Assembly (NCBI GenBank): GCA_035317605.1
Contig: DATHGT010000304.1
Span: 1-14,584, forward strand
From: DATHGT01 sp035317605
GTDB lineage: Bacteria > Methylomirabilota > Methylomirabilia > Rokubacteriales > CSP1-6
Reading direction: 5' to 3'
Length of the DNA: 14,584 nucleotides
A program made the position numbers and the translations under genes. The notes beneath the pieces are model-generated. The model searched no databases. It was not told the DNA's origin and saw nothing but the letters and a program-made list of their open reading frames with translations. This document shows positions 1 through 6,850 of this stretch, one piece after another; within the stretch, counting starts at the first letter, position 1, and every line of letters starts with the position of its first letter.

Positions 1-422
1 GCAACGACACGATCGTGAAGATTCCGGTCACGCCGGGCGTGGGCGGTCCGGTGGCGGGGACGCCGGCGGTGTTCGTCAACAGCATCAACGGCGCCGACGG
101 TCTGATCATCGACGAGAACGACAACCTGTGGGTCGCCGCCAATCAGGCCGACGAGATCGTGGTGGTGGACCCGTCCGGTCGCGTCATCGCCAAGCTGGGA
201 GACTTCGAGGGCCTGGCACCGAACGGCGCGCCGAGAGGCCTGCTGTTCCCGGCCAGTCTGGTCCGCGTCGGCAACTTCATCTACGTGACCAACCTGGCCA
301 TCGATCTCCGGATCTTCGGTCCGGCGAACGGAACGGTCGATTCGCAGTGGGCGTCCGAAGTCGTGGTCCACACGATCGCCCGGATCAACGCCCACCTCCC
401 GCCCGTTCAGGGTCTTCCCTGA
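1..422 (+). CDS. SMP-30/gluconolactonase-like beta-propeller protein, C-terminal fragment
   Basis: The reading frame is open from the first complete codon (base 3, Asn-Asp-Thr-Ile-Val-Lys) to the TGA at 420-422, so the gene begins upstream of the window. About 140 residues are visible. They contain repeated propeller-blade signatures: a Gly-Leu-Ile-Ile-Asp-Glu-Asn-Asp-Asn-Leu-Trp-Val segment, then Ile-Val-Val-Val-Asp-Pro-Ser-Gly-Arg-Val, then an Ile-Tyr-Val-Thr-Asn strand. These fit the SMP-30/gluconolactonase/LRE or NHL-repeat superfamily, whose members are often secreted sugar-lactone hydrolases or binding propellers. Substrate cannot be inferred, and no catalytic residue can be assigned from the fragment. 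A GTG at 15 is probably an internal valine codon. The gene converges on the helicase gene, with 33 bases between the two stops. Family confidence is good and function confidence is low. Confidence 0.75.
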   Translation, partial: NDTIVKIPVTPGVGGPVAGTPAVFVNSINGADGLIIDENDNLWVAANQADEIVVVDPSGRVIAKLGDFEGLAPNGAPRGLLFPASLVRVGNFIYVTNLAIDLRIFGPANGTVDSQWASEVVVHTIARINAHLPPVQGLP

Positions 423-455
423 TGTGGGCGCGGGGGGAGCGAAACCCGGGCCGCC

Positions 456-2528
456 TTATCGAACGAGATCCTGGAGGAATTCCGACGCCGGGTTGACTCC
501 GGTAACCAGCAGGTGATCGCGGGCACGCGTGCATGCCACGTAGAGCAGGTGGCGCTCGGTGTCGTAGACCTCTGCGAGGTCGCCTTCGTCGGTGACGGCT
601 TCGATGCGCGCCTGGAGCGGCACCACTTCGTCGTCGCACGCCATGACCGCCACCGTCCGGAACTCCAGCCCCTTGCTCAGGTGCATGGTTCCGATAGACA
701 CGCGGTCGCGTGCGGTCGCAACGGAATCGTCCAGTAGCACAAACGGCAAACCCGCGGCCTCGACCGCCGCACGCGCCCGCGGCAGCTCGGCTGCCGAGCG
801 AACGAAGATGCTCATCTCCCCTGGCGTTACGCCCTCGGCCGCCCGCTCCGCCAGCCAGCGACCGGCGAACTCGGCTTCCTCAGCGGCGTTGTCGAGCACG
901 CGAACCTGAGGGTTTGGGCCGTTGAACACCGAGATCGTTCGGCCGCGGGCCTCGGCGTTGCCATCGACGTCCGAGATCTCCGAGCCCAGCAGGCGGTCGG
1001 CGTGCACGCGGATCTGGTGAGACGTCCGGTAGTTGATGTGCAGCGTGCTCGAGCGGCCGCGGACGTCCACGCCGAGCGACTTCCACGAGAACGGCAGCTG
1101 GAAGATCCGCTGCCCGAGATCGCCGGCGAAGAACAGCGCGTCCGGCCGGTCGTCCCCGAGGGCGGCGATGAAGCGGAGCTGGGCGACGCTCACGTCCTGC
1201 GCCTCGTCCACCACCACGAAGTCGTACGGTGTCTTCGCGCCCGAGCGGAGATGGACGGCAACCCGGCTGTAGAGGTCGGCGCGCGTGACGAGCCTTCCGT
1301 CGTCCAGGCTCTTCCTCACCCGCTCGAAGATCGCCCAGAGCGACTGGCGTCGTCCTTCGGGAAGCCTGGTCTTTCGGCCGAGACGGGCGACGTCGCGATA
1401 TGCCTCCCACGATCGGAGCTGCCAGGCGTCCACGACTTCCGTCCATTCCGACAGCAGGAAGCCAGGCGAGAATGCGTGATCGCCGCTCGCGCTTGTGGCG
1501 TCGCGCACGAGCGCGCGGACCGTTTCGGACGGCGCCACCTCGGCGCGCCCGAGCATGCGGTCGTGAAGGCGCCGCGCCACGGTTTCCAGCGCGTCCACGT
1601 CGATGCGCTCACGCAGTCGCGGCTCGGTGCCGATCAGCCGGGCGAGCTTGGTCCGCAGAGCATTCGCCAGCGTGTCAGAGAACGTGGTGAGCAGCACCCG
1701 CACGTCGGGGTTGGCGCGGGCCAGATGCGCCGCGCGATGAAGGGCGACGACCGTCTTGCCGGTGCCCGCCGAGCCCGCGATGCGCGCCGGTCCGCCGAAA
1801 CGCCGCTCCACCAGCTCGCGCTGCGCGGGGTGCAGGAACACGGTCCATCGCTCCCACGGGTATTCGAGCGCGCGCGCCAGCTCGTCCACGTCTTTCATCA
1901 CACGGAAGCGACGGCGCGCGTCGGGATGCTCGAACGGGTCCGCGGCGGCCGGAGCCGGCCGCGGCTTGATCGGTATGCCGCCGGTCGCCAGCTCGAGCAA
2001 CGCCTCGGCCGCCTCCGCCGGCAAATGATCGGCCAGCGAGAGCACCGTGTCCTCGGTGGCCCGACGCACGTCGGCGAGCCATTCCGGAGGCACGCCGTAG
2101 TTCAGGATCTCGTCGTCCGTCATGTGCGCGAAGAGCGCCGGCTTTACGGAAGGCGGCGGCGAGGCCTGAACGTAGGCGGGGACCACGATCTCCTGCACGC
2201 GCTCGCGGATCTCCACGAGCTGGGCCGCGCCCGTGGCGGGGTGCGTTTCCAGCTTGCGGCGCTCGGCCCACGCGTACGCCTTGTCGTGATGGTCCACGTA
2301 GCAGAGCAGCAGGCTGTCGTCGGCGCGGTGCACGATCAACCGGATCTCGCCGCTCACGCGCACGGACCAGAACCGCTGGTCCCTGGCCTTGGCGAGCTTG
2401 TGGAAGCTCATGCCCGGACTCGCCGGATTGAGCTGGAGATCGAACGCCGTGGTCTTGACCGCCTTCTGCTCGTCGCCGGTGAGCCGCGCGAGGCTGTCGG
2501 TGAAGCTGTCGGCGATGCGGAACTCCAT
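456..2528 (-). CDS. RelE/ParE-fold domain fused to a UvrD-like SF1 DNA helicase
   Basis: The 690-residue protein begins at the ATG at 2528, seven bases after the mod stop, and ends at TAA (458-456). Residues 1 to about 92 look like a RelE/ParE-type toxin fold: a conserved Arg-Phe-Trp-Ser-Val-Arg-Val segment, a strand with Ile-Arg-Leu-Ile-Val, and a closing Asp-His-His-Asp-Lys-Ala-Tyr. From about 225 a complete SF1A helicase follows: Walker A AGSAGTGKT (251-259), Walker B DEAQD (441-445), motif III GDLGQRIFQ (from 469), motif IV INYRTS (498-503), motif V GTMHLSKGLEF (613-623) and motif VI VACTRARDHL (664-673). It should be an ATP-driven 3'-5' DNA translocase. A linker (about 115-225) holds no motif I recognise. 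Its position behind mod suggests a role in the restriction system, by inference. No antitoxin gene is adjacent, so the RelE part is more likely a nucleic-acid-binding or regulatory domain than a free toxin. Confidence 0.88.
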   Translation of the reverse strand: MEFRIADSFTDSLARLTGDEQKAVKTTAFDLQLNPASPGMSFHKLAKARDQRFWSVRVSGEIRLIVHRADDSLLLCYVDHHDKAYAWAERRKLETHPATGAAQLVEIRERVQEIVVPAYVQASPPPSVKPALFAHMTDDEILNYGVPPEWLADVRRATEDTVLSLADHLPAEAAEALLELATGGIPIKPRPAPAAADPFEHPDARRRFRVMKDVDELARALEYPWERWTVFLHPAQRELVERRFGGPARIAGSAGTGKTVVALHRAAHLARANPDVRVLLTTFSDTLANALRTKLARLIGTEPRLRERIDVDALETVARRLHDRMLGRAEVAPSETVRALVRDATSASGDHAFSPGFLLSEWTEVVDAWQLRSWEAYRDVARLGRKTRLPEGRRQSLWAIFERVRKSLDDGRLVTRADLYSRVAVHLRSGAKTPYDFVVVDEAQDVSVAQLRFIAALGDDRPDALFFAGDLGQRIFQLPFSWKSLGVDVRGRSSTLHINYRTSHQIRVHADRLLGSEISDVDGNAEARGRTISVFNGPNPQVRVLDNAAEEAEFAGRWLAERAAEGVTPGEMSIFVRSAAELPRARAAVEAAGLPFVLLDDSVATARDRVSIGTMHLSKGLEFRTVAVMACDDEVVPLQARIEAVTDEGDLAEVYDTERHLLYVACTRARDHLLVTGVNPASEFLQDLVR

Positions 2529-2535
2529 CAGCCCG

Positions 2536-5346
2536 TCACACCACGCGGAAGACCTTCATGACCTCGTCGCCCAGGTGGTTGATGACCTTCACCGCGATGC
2601 GGCCCGACGTCGGCTTGTCGAAGGGACGCGAGGTGTCGCTGTGGAGGGTGGCCCAGGCGGCCTCGTCGATCTCGGCCTTGAGCGTGGTCTTGAGCGCGCC
2701 GTAGGGATCGTTGGCGCCGAGGAAATAGGCGTGACGAACGAAGAAGCTTTCCTCGTTGTAATCCGTGTCCACGAACCAGCACGCGATCCCGTCGGGACCG
2801 TCGCTGCGCACCTCGCCGGTGCTCGGGTCGAACACGTCCACGCCGTTGACCTTCACCCGGACGCGGCCGCCATCGGTGGGGAGAATCGCGATGTCGGGCT
2901 CGCCGAAAATCACGAATAGGTTGCCCTTGCCGGTGTTCTTCAGATCCTCGGCCATGTGAAGGTCAGCGTTCATGCGCGCCTTGAGCACGGGAATCCGTCC
3001 GAGCTTGGCGAAGTCCGTGGCGTGGGCGTCGTAGTTGAAGGCGCACGCGATCAGCACGTCGAAGTTGGCGTCTCCCGCCTCGCGCGCGGCCTGCACCAGG
3101 TCGGGACGCGTGACCGTGCCGAACTCCGGCCCGATCAAAATGGCTGCCCGCCGCTCCACGGCCGCCGCGCCCTCGCCCTCGCGGTATCGCCCATCGGCGG
3201 CGACCAGCTCTCCCGGCCAGGGCGTGAGCGCGGTGAAGACGATGCGTGCGTCCTTGTGCGCTTGCTGAACTCCGGCTGTGCGCAGGTTGTCGAGGATCAT
3301 CTGCGGGAACGTCTGCCGGGGGTATTCGGCGCTAGCCTCGGATACCTGGTCGATCAGCTCGTCGTCCTCATCAACGCCGAGCACCCGATGTGGCGAGAGG
3401 CTCTCGACCGTGAACGGCCCGGCGACGCGGACCCTCCGCGTGTCCGTGTAGGGCTTGTCGTAGAGATACTCGAACTCGGCCTTGGCCGCGATCGAGGCAT
3501 CGATCTCTCTCTGACGCGCGATGCGCGCCTGCCACCAGTCGGCGTGCTGCGTCTTAGCGGCCTCGGGCCACTTCGCGTCAGCCTCGCGCGGGATCTCCCA
3601 CTCCTGCCATTGCTTCTTGAGGACAGCGTTCAGCTTCTCCCGCAGCGGTTCCAGCGTCGCCTGCCACTTCTCCCAGATCACGTCGATCTCGGCGTTGTTG
3701 GCGATGGACTTGAGCGTGATGTGCGGGACACGCTCGTAGACGAACCCCTGGCGGATGCTGCTATGCGTGGGCTGTGACGACGGTGCGGTGCGGGTGACCT
3801 CGGCTTCCCTGAGCTGGCCCTCGCGCGAGTCGGCGAGCAGATAGTAGGGGTAGCGGGCGCCCATGATGCGGGCGCGGGCCAGCGCGAGCGCGACGCGCGA
3901 GGTGTCGATGGTGATCCAGCGCCGGCCCCATTGCTCGGCGACGAACGCTGTGGTGCCGGAACCGCAGGTCGGGTCGAGAACGAGATCGCCCGGATCGGTC
4001 ATCATGAGCACGCACCGCTCCAGAACCCGTGAGACTGTCTGAACAACATATCGCTTTGGGTCGGTGCTACTTGCCCCACTACTCGTGTCGGCCCATACAT
4101 TCGCAATCGGCATTACAGGGAAGTCATCGAGAAAGCGCTTGTACTTGAGTGTCGAAGCCGTTGGTATGGCACGTGAGGCGCGGAGAAGCCGAGGGAATTG
4201 AGTCTGGCCGGTCTTCCAGTAACCGGCGCCGGATTGAAACTGCCGACCGCGATATTCGACGGGAAAGTCACCGGGGGGGCGTTGCGAGGTTAGGTTGTCC
4301 GACGAGAAGATTCGGCCAAGCTCGCGCGCAGCGCCCTCATCCTCGAGCTCTTGTACTGAAAGTCGCCGCGCAAACCCGTGATCGTCTTCGAGATACTGGT
4401 ATTCACCGGTGCCCGCGCCGCCAAGCTCTTTGAATCGATACAGACGCCGGTACTTCAATTGCTCGTAGTTCTTCGCATAGAGCAACAGATAGTCACATAT
4501 CCCGGAAAGATAATCAGATGTCTGAGATGTTGTCTTTCGAAAGCTGATCTCAGATACGAAGTTGTGTTCTCCAAACACCTCGTCTATTACCGCCCGAACG
4601 CGATGCACGTTCTCATCGCCGATCTGCACGAACACCGAGCCCGACTCCGTCAACAGCTCGCGCGCCGCCGTCAGCCGATCCCGTAAATACGTCAGATACG
4701 AATGAATCCCGTCTCGCCACGTATCCCTAAACGCCTTCACCTGTTCCGGCTCTCGCGTGATGTGCGCTGCGTTCCCGTCCTTCACGTCTCGGCTGGTCGT
4801 ACTCCACTGAAAGTTGGAGTTGAACTTGATGCCGTACGGCGGGTCGATGTAGATGCACTGGACCTTGCCGCGGAGGCCCTCGCGCTCAGCCAGGCTGGCC
4901 ATGACTTGAAGCGAGTCACCGAGGATCATCCGGTTCGACCAGTTCTGGTCGTGCTGGTAGAACTCCGTCTTGTCGACGCCGGTGGGCATTCCGTTGAAAT
5001 CGGCGAAGAGGTCCGGAATGACCTCGCCGGATTCCTGTCGGGCCTCGTGGGTCTGGCGCCGAAGGTCGTCGATCAAAGCCTTCGGGTGGACCTTCTCCTG
5101 GATGTAGAGCGGTGGGGCCTGGACGACGAGGTCGCTCCAGTCCTGCTCGTCCTTGCCTCGCCAGACGAGCTGGGGATCGAGATCCCGGTTGCGCCGTTCG
5201 TAGGCGACCCGCACCGGATCCTGGGCTTCCTTCTCGATCACCGACTGGTATTCGGCCGTCGGGATGTTCTTGCGCGTGGCGTCGGTGCGGGCGTGGCGCA
5301 GTGCCTCGACACGCTTTCCCGCCTGCGGCTTTGCTTTTCTGGCCAT
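2536..5346 (-). CDS. mod: Type III-like (beta-class) site-specific DNA methyltransferase with long C-terminal extension
   Basis: The protein is an S-adenosylmethionine-dependent amino-methyltransferase, probably N6-adenine, and the modification and specificity subunit of the cassette. With the ATG at 5346 it has 936 residues. The catalytic motif IV is DPPY (168-171), followed by the SAM-binding motif I Asp-Pro-Thr-Cys-Gly-Ser-Gly-Thr-Thr-Ala-Phe (458-468). This IV-before-I order defines the beta class, with the target-recognition region between (about 200-445). Typical Type III Mod proteins are roughly 550-700 residues, so the portion after about 510 is extra and has no motif I recognise. The ATG is preferred over the GTG at 5352 because GGAGAGGTGA (5358-5349) is well placed for the ATG only. 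It follows the HNH stop by two bases and precedes the helicase by seven. The target region is clearly poorer in GC than both ends. An orphan solitary methylase is unlikely because res lies in the same operon. Confidence 0.9.
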   Translation of the reverse strand: MARKAKPQAGKRVEALRHARTDATRKNIPTAEYQSVIEKEAQDPVRVAYERRNRDLDPQLVWRGKDEQDWSDLVVQAPPLYIQEKVHPKALIDDLRRQTHEARQESGEVIPDLFADFNGMPTGVDKTEFYQHDQNWSNRMILGDSLQVMASLAEREGLRGKVQCIYIDPPYGIKFNSNFQWSTTSRDVKDGNAAHITREPEQVKAFRDTWRDGIHSYLTYLRDRLTAARELLTESGSVFVQIGDENVHRVRAVIDEVFGEHNFVSEISFRKTTSQTSDYLSGICDYLLLYAKNYEQLKYRRLYRFKELGGAGTGEYQYLEDDHGFARRLSVQELEDEGAARELGRIFSSDNLTSQRPPGDFPVEYRGRQFQSGAGYWKTGQTQFPRLLRASRAIPTASTLKYKRFLDDFPVMPIANVWADTSSGASSTDPKRYVVQTVSRVLERCVLMMTDPGDLVLDPTCGSGTTAFVAEQWGRRWITIDTSRVALALARARIMGARYPYYLLADSREGQLREAEVTRTAPSSQPTHSSIRQGFVYERVPHITLKSIANNAEIDVIWEKWQATLEPLREKLNAVLKKQWQEWEIPREADAKWPEAAKTQHADWWQARIARQREIDASIAAKAEFEYLYDKPYTDTRRVRVAGPFTVESLSPHRVLGVDEDDELIDQVSEASAEYPRQTFPQMILDNLRTAGVQQAHKDARIVFTALTPWPGELVAADGRYREGEGAAAVERRAAILIGPEFGTVTRPDLVQAAREAGDANFDVLIACAFNYDAHATDFAKLGRIPVLKARMNADLHMAEDLKNTGKGNLFVIFGEPDIAILPTDGGRVRVKVNGVDVFDPSTGEVRSDGPDGIACWFVDTDYNEESFFVRHAYFLGANDPYGALKTTLKAEIDEAAWATLHSDTSRPFDKPTSGRIAVKVINHLGDEVMKVFRVV
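4021..4740. other. GC-poor block within mod matching the target-recognition region
   Basis: A hand count gives 398 G+C of 720 bases (about 55%), with a minimum of 42-45% across 4441-4560. The adjoining lines 3961-4020 and 4741-4800 are each 65%. The block encodes residues about 203-442, which lie between DPPY and the SAM-binding motif, where beta-class methyltransferases carry the target-recognition domain. Confidence 0.7.
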
Positions 5347-5348
5347 CG

Positions 5349-5358
5349 TCACCTCTCC
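5349..5358 (-). promoter_or_regulatory. Shine-Dalgarno site for mod inside the HNH gene end
   Basis: GGAGAGGTGA on the minus strand covers the last codons and the TGA stop of the HNH gene, ending two bases before the mod ATG at 5346. Ribosomes finishing the HNH gene would be positioned to start mod, so expression of the methyltransferase is probably coupled to the HNH gene. Confidence 0.6.
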
Positions 5359-6650
5359 GGTGGACGCATGACGTCGATTGCGTACCCTACGTTCAGGGAT
5401 TCCCCGAGCCAGCCGGGCGTCAGGGTCTGCGCGTTCAGGTGAAGCCCGTCGGCTTCGTTTCGCGCCCGAAGCACGTTCGCAGGATCGTGGGGTACCTTCG
5501 GGGGCAGGAGGAACTCGGGCAGAAGCCGGCCGTCCGGACGCCGGAACTCGAGCTCGCCATTCGATAGTCGGTCGACCTGATAACCCTCTTCATGGACGCA
5601 ACGGTGATGGCGGCGACAGAGCAGCGCGAGATTCGACAGCGTGGTGGGGCCACCCTGGGCCCAGTGACGAATGTGATGGCCCTGGCCGAAGCGGACGTGG
5701 CAACCAGGGAAGCGGCAGCCATGGTCGCGATGCTGGAGTGCCCGTCGCAACGCCGGAGGAATCGTCCGGTTTCGGGCCGCGACTTCTACGACTCGGCCGT
5801 CGCGCGCGTGCTGCATCACGACCCGGCTCGCGTCACACGCCAGACGCCGAGACGTTTCCGCGGAAACGTGGGTGCCGTCGTCGAGGACGGACTGGCCGGG
5901 CTGATCGGGATCGGCGAGAGCGGGAGCGTCGACGTGAACGACCACCTGGTAGCGCTCGCCGGGCGCGCCGGGATCCATGCCGTGGTGAAGGGCGGTCTCC
6001 GCGAGTAGCGCCAACGCGTCGGCCTGCTGCTCGGCGAGTGGCGGCGTTTCCGCGGAAACGTCTTCCGGGATGCTCGGGGTTTCGGCCGCGCGCCTCTGCT
6101 GATACAGCTTCTCGCGGGCGGCGACCAGCGCCTGCATGAACAGCGCGCCGACCTCGGGCTCGAGCCGCCCCTTCACGGTCACCATGCCGTCCTCGTCCTG
6201 GTATACGTGCAGGGCGCGGCGCTTGTGACGCTCGGCGGTCTCGCGCGCCTCGGCGATCCGGTCCACTCGACGCCAGCCGCGGACCAGCCGCTCGACGTGG
6301 TCGGCGGTGCCGGTCCGGGCGAACTTCAGCAGCTGCTCTTCGGTCTCGGGCGTGGCGATGCGGGTGAGCGCTCGCACCTTGGCGTACGACAGCTCACCGT
6401 GGGCGAGCGCCTCGGCCAGCCGTGGCAGCGTGCCCAGCGCGCGCGCGACCCGAACTCGTTCGCGGGCGGTGCCGCGATCGAGGCCGACGCGCCAGGAAAG
6501 CCACGCGGCGCACGAGCTGAATCCGGTGTTCCAGCCGGCGCGCGCATCGAACTCCCGGATGAGGTGGAGCAGGTGGGCAGTCGCGGCCTCGAGGTGAGCC
6601 GACAGCTCGGCGATCTCGTTACCCAGGCGATCAATCGAGAGGTCTTCCAT
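5349..6650 (-). CDS. DUF222 / 13E12-type HNH endonuclease embedded in the restriction-modification operon
   Basis: The 433-residue protein starts at the ATG at 6650, fixed by GGAGGG (6661-6656) five bases upstream; the frame stays open to 6854, but that extension looks like non-coding high-GC sequence. Residues about 10-265 are the helical DUF222 region. A Val-Ser-Ala-Glu-Thr-Ser-Arg-Arg-Leu-Ala-Cys-Asp segment (262-273), conserved in this family, leads into the nuclease. The HNH core comprises a Cys-x4-Cys knuckle (312, 317), His-His (325-326), Asn340 and a Cys-x2-His-His group (345-349), so metal-binding and catalytic positions appear intact. DUF222-HNH proteins are abundant, multi-copy and poorly characterised, and are often suspected to be selfish. 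Here the gene lies between res and mod in the same orientation, with its TGA two bases from the mod ATG. Two copies of a perfect palindrome lie inside it. It could be an accessory nuclease of the system or a passenger. Confidence 0.87.
   Translation of the reverse strand: MEDLSIDRLGNEIAELSAHLEAATAHLLHLIREFDARAGWNTGFSSCAAWLSWRVGLDRGTARERVRVARALGTLPRLAEALAHGELSYAKVRALTRIATPETEEQLLKFARTGTADHVERLVRGWRRVDRIAEARETAERHKRRALHVYQDEDGMVTVKGRLEPEVGALFMQALVAAREKLYQQRRAAETPSIPEDVSAETPPLAEQQADALALLAETALHHGMDPGAPGERYQVVVHVDAPALADPDQPGQSVLDDGTHVSAETSRRLACDASRVVMQHARDGRVVEVAARNRTIPPALRRALQHRDHGCRFPGCHVRFGQGHHIRHWAQGGPTTLSNLALLCRRHHRCVHEEGYQVDRLSNGELEFRRPDGRLLPEFLLPPKVPHDPANVLRARNEADGLHLNAQTLTPGWLGESLNVGYAIDVMRPPER
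5852..5869. repeat. Perfect 18-bp palindrome, copy 1 (inside HNH gene)
   Basis: ACGTTTCCGCGGAAACGT is a perfect self-complementary sequence centred on CCGCGG. It encodes Thr-His-Val-Ser-Ala-Glu-Thr at HNH residues about 260-266, at the junction of the DUF222 part and the nuclease part. A second copy of its 16-bp core lies about 190 bases away, and I found no other copy in the window. Confidence 0.9.
6045..6060. repeat. Perfect 16-bp palindrome, copy 2 (inside HNH gene)
   Basis: CGTTTCCGCGGAAACG is identical to the core of copy 1 and perfectly palindromic. It encodes Val-Ser-Ala-Glu-Thr at HNH residues about 198-202, in a linker-like, Pro/Glu-rich part of the protein where sequence conservation would not be expected. 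The codons match those of copy 1 exactly. Confidence 0.9.
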
Positions 6651-6850
6651 GATGACCCTCCGTTGTTCCTGAGCGACTCTACACCCGGATTTTGGACGGA
6701 CCGGGAGGGCACGGCGGAGGACGATCGCGACGAGCGGGATGATTTTTGCTGGAAGTGCTTCGCGCAATGCGCCTGCGCCCTTCCACGCGCGGCAGGGACG
6801 GGATTCAGCAGCGGTGGTCGACGCGTATCGATGGCTCACGCGAAAACCTG
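6651..6850. other. 200-bp gap between res and the HNH gene
   Basis: This is the longest non-coding stretch. It holds the HNH ribosome-binding site at its left end. A weak promoter-like pair for the minus strand, TTGCGC (6767-6762) and AATCAT (6744-6739) with 17 bases between, would give a leader of about 80 bases. The open frame across it encodes an Arg/Ala-rich string with no family resemblance. I see no terminator or terminal repeats. Confidence 0.4.
6656..6661 (-). promoter_or_regulatory. Shine-Dalgarno site fixing the HNH start
   Basis: GGAGGG on the minus strand lies five bases before the ATG at 6650. It is the strongest ribosome-binding site in the window and decides that translation starts here rather than at the far upstream end of the open frame (6854). 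Confidence 0.75.

Noticed and set aside
423..455. Terminator between the convergent propeller and helicase genes
   Set aside because: Only short G/C runs, no stable stem with a U-run could be built.
1002..2561. 519-codon open frame antisense to the helicase gene
   Set aside because: Arg/Ala/His-rich shadow frame typical of high-GC DNA. The opposite strand has all helicase motifs.
4273..4279. G7 tract in mod as a phase-variation switch
   Set aside because: Seven G is common in a 66% GC genome, and known phase-variable mod genes usually carry longer homopolymers or tetranucleotide repeats. The frame here is intact.
5350..5352. GTG start for mod
   Set aside because: The Shine-Dalgarno would be almost adjacent to it; the ATG at 5346 has proper spacing. 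The two-residue difference has no functional effect.
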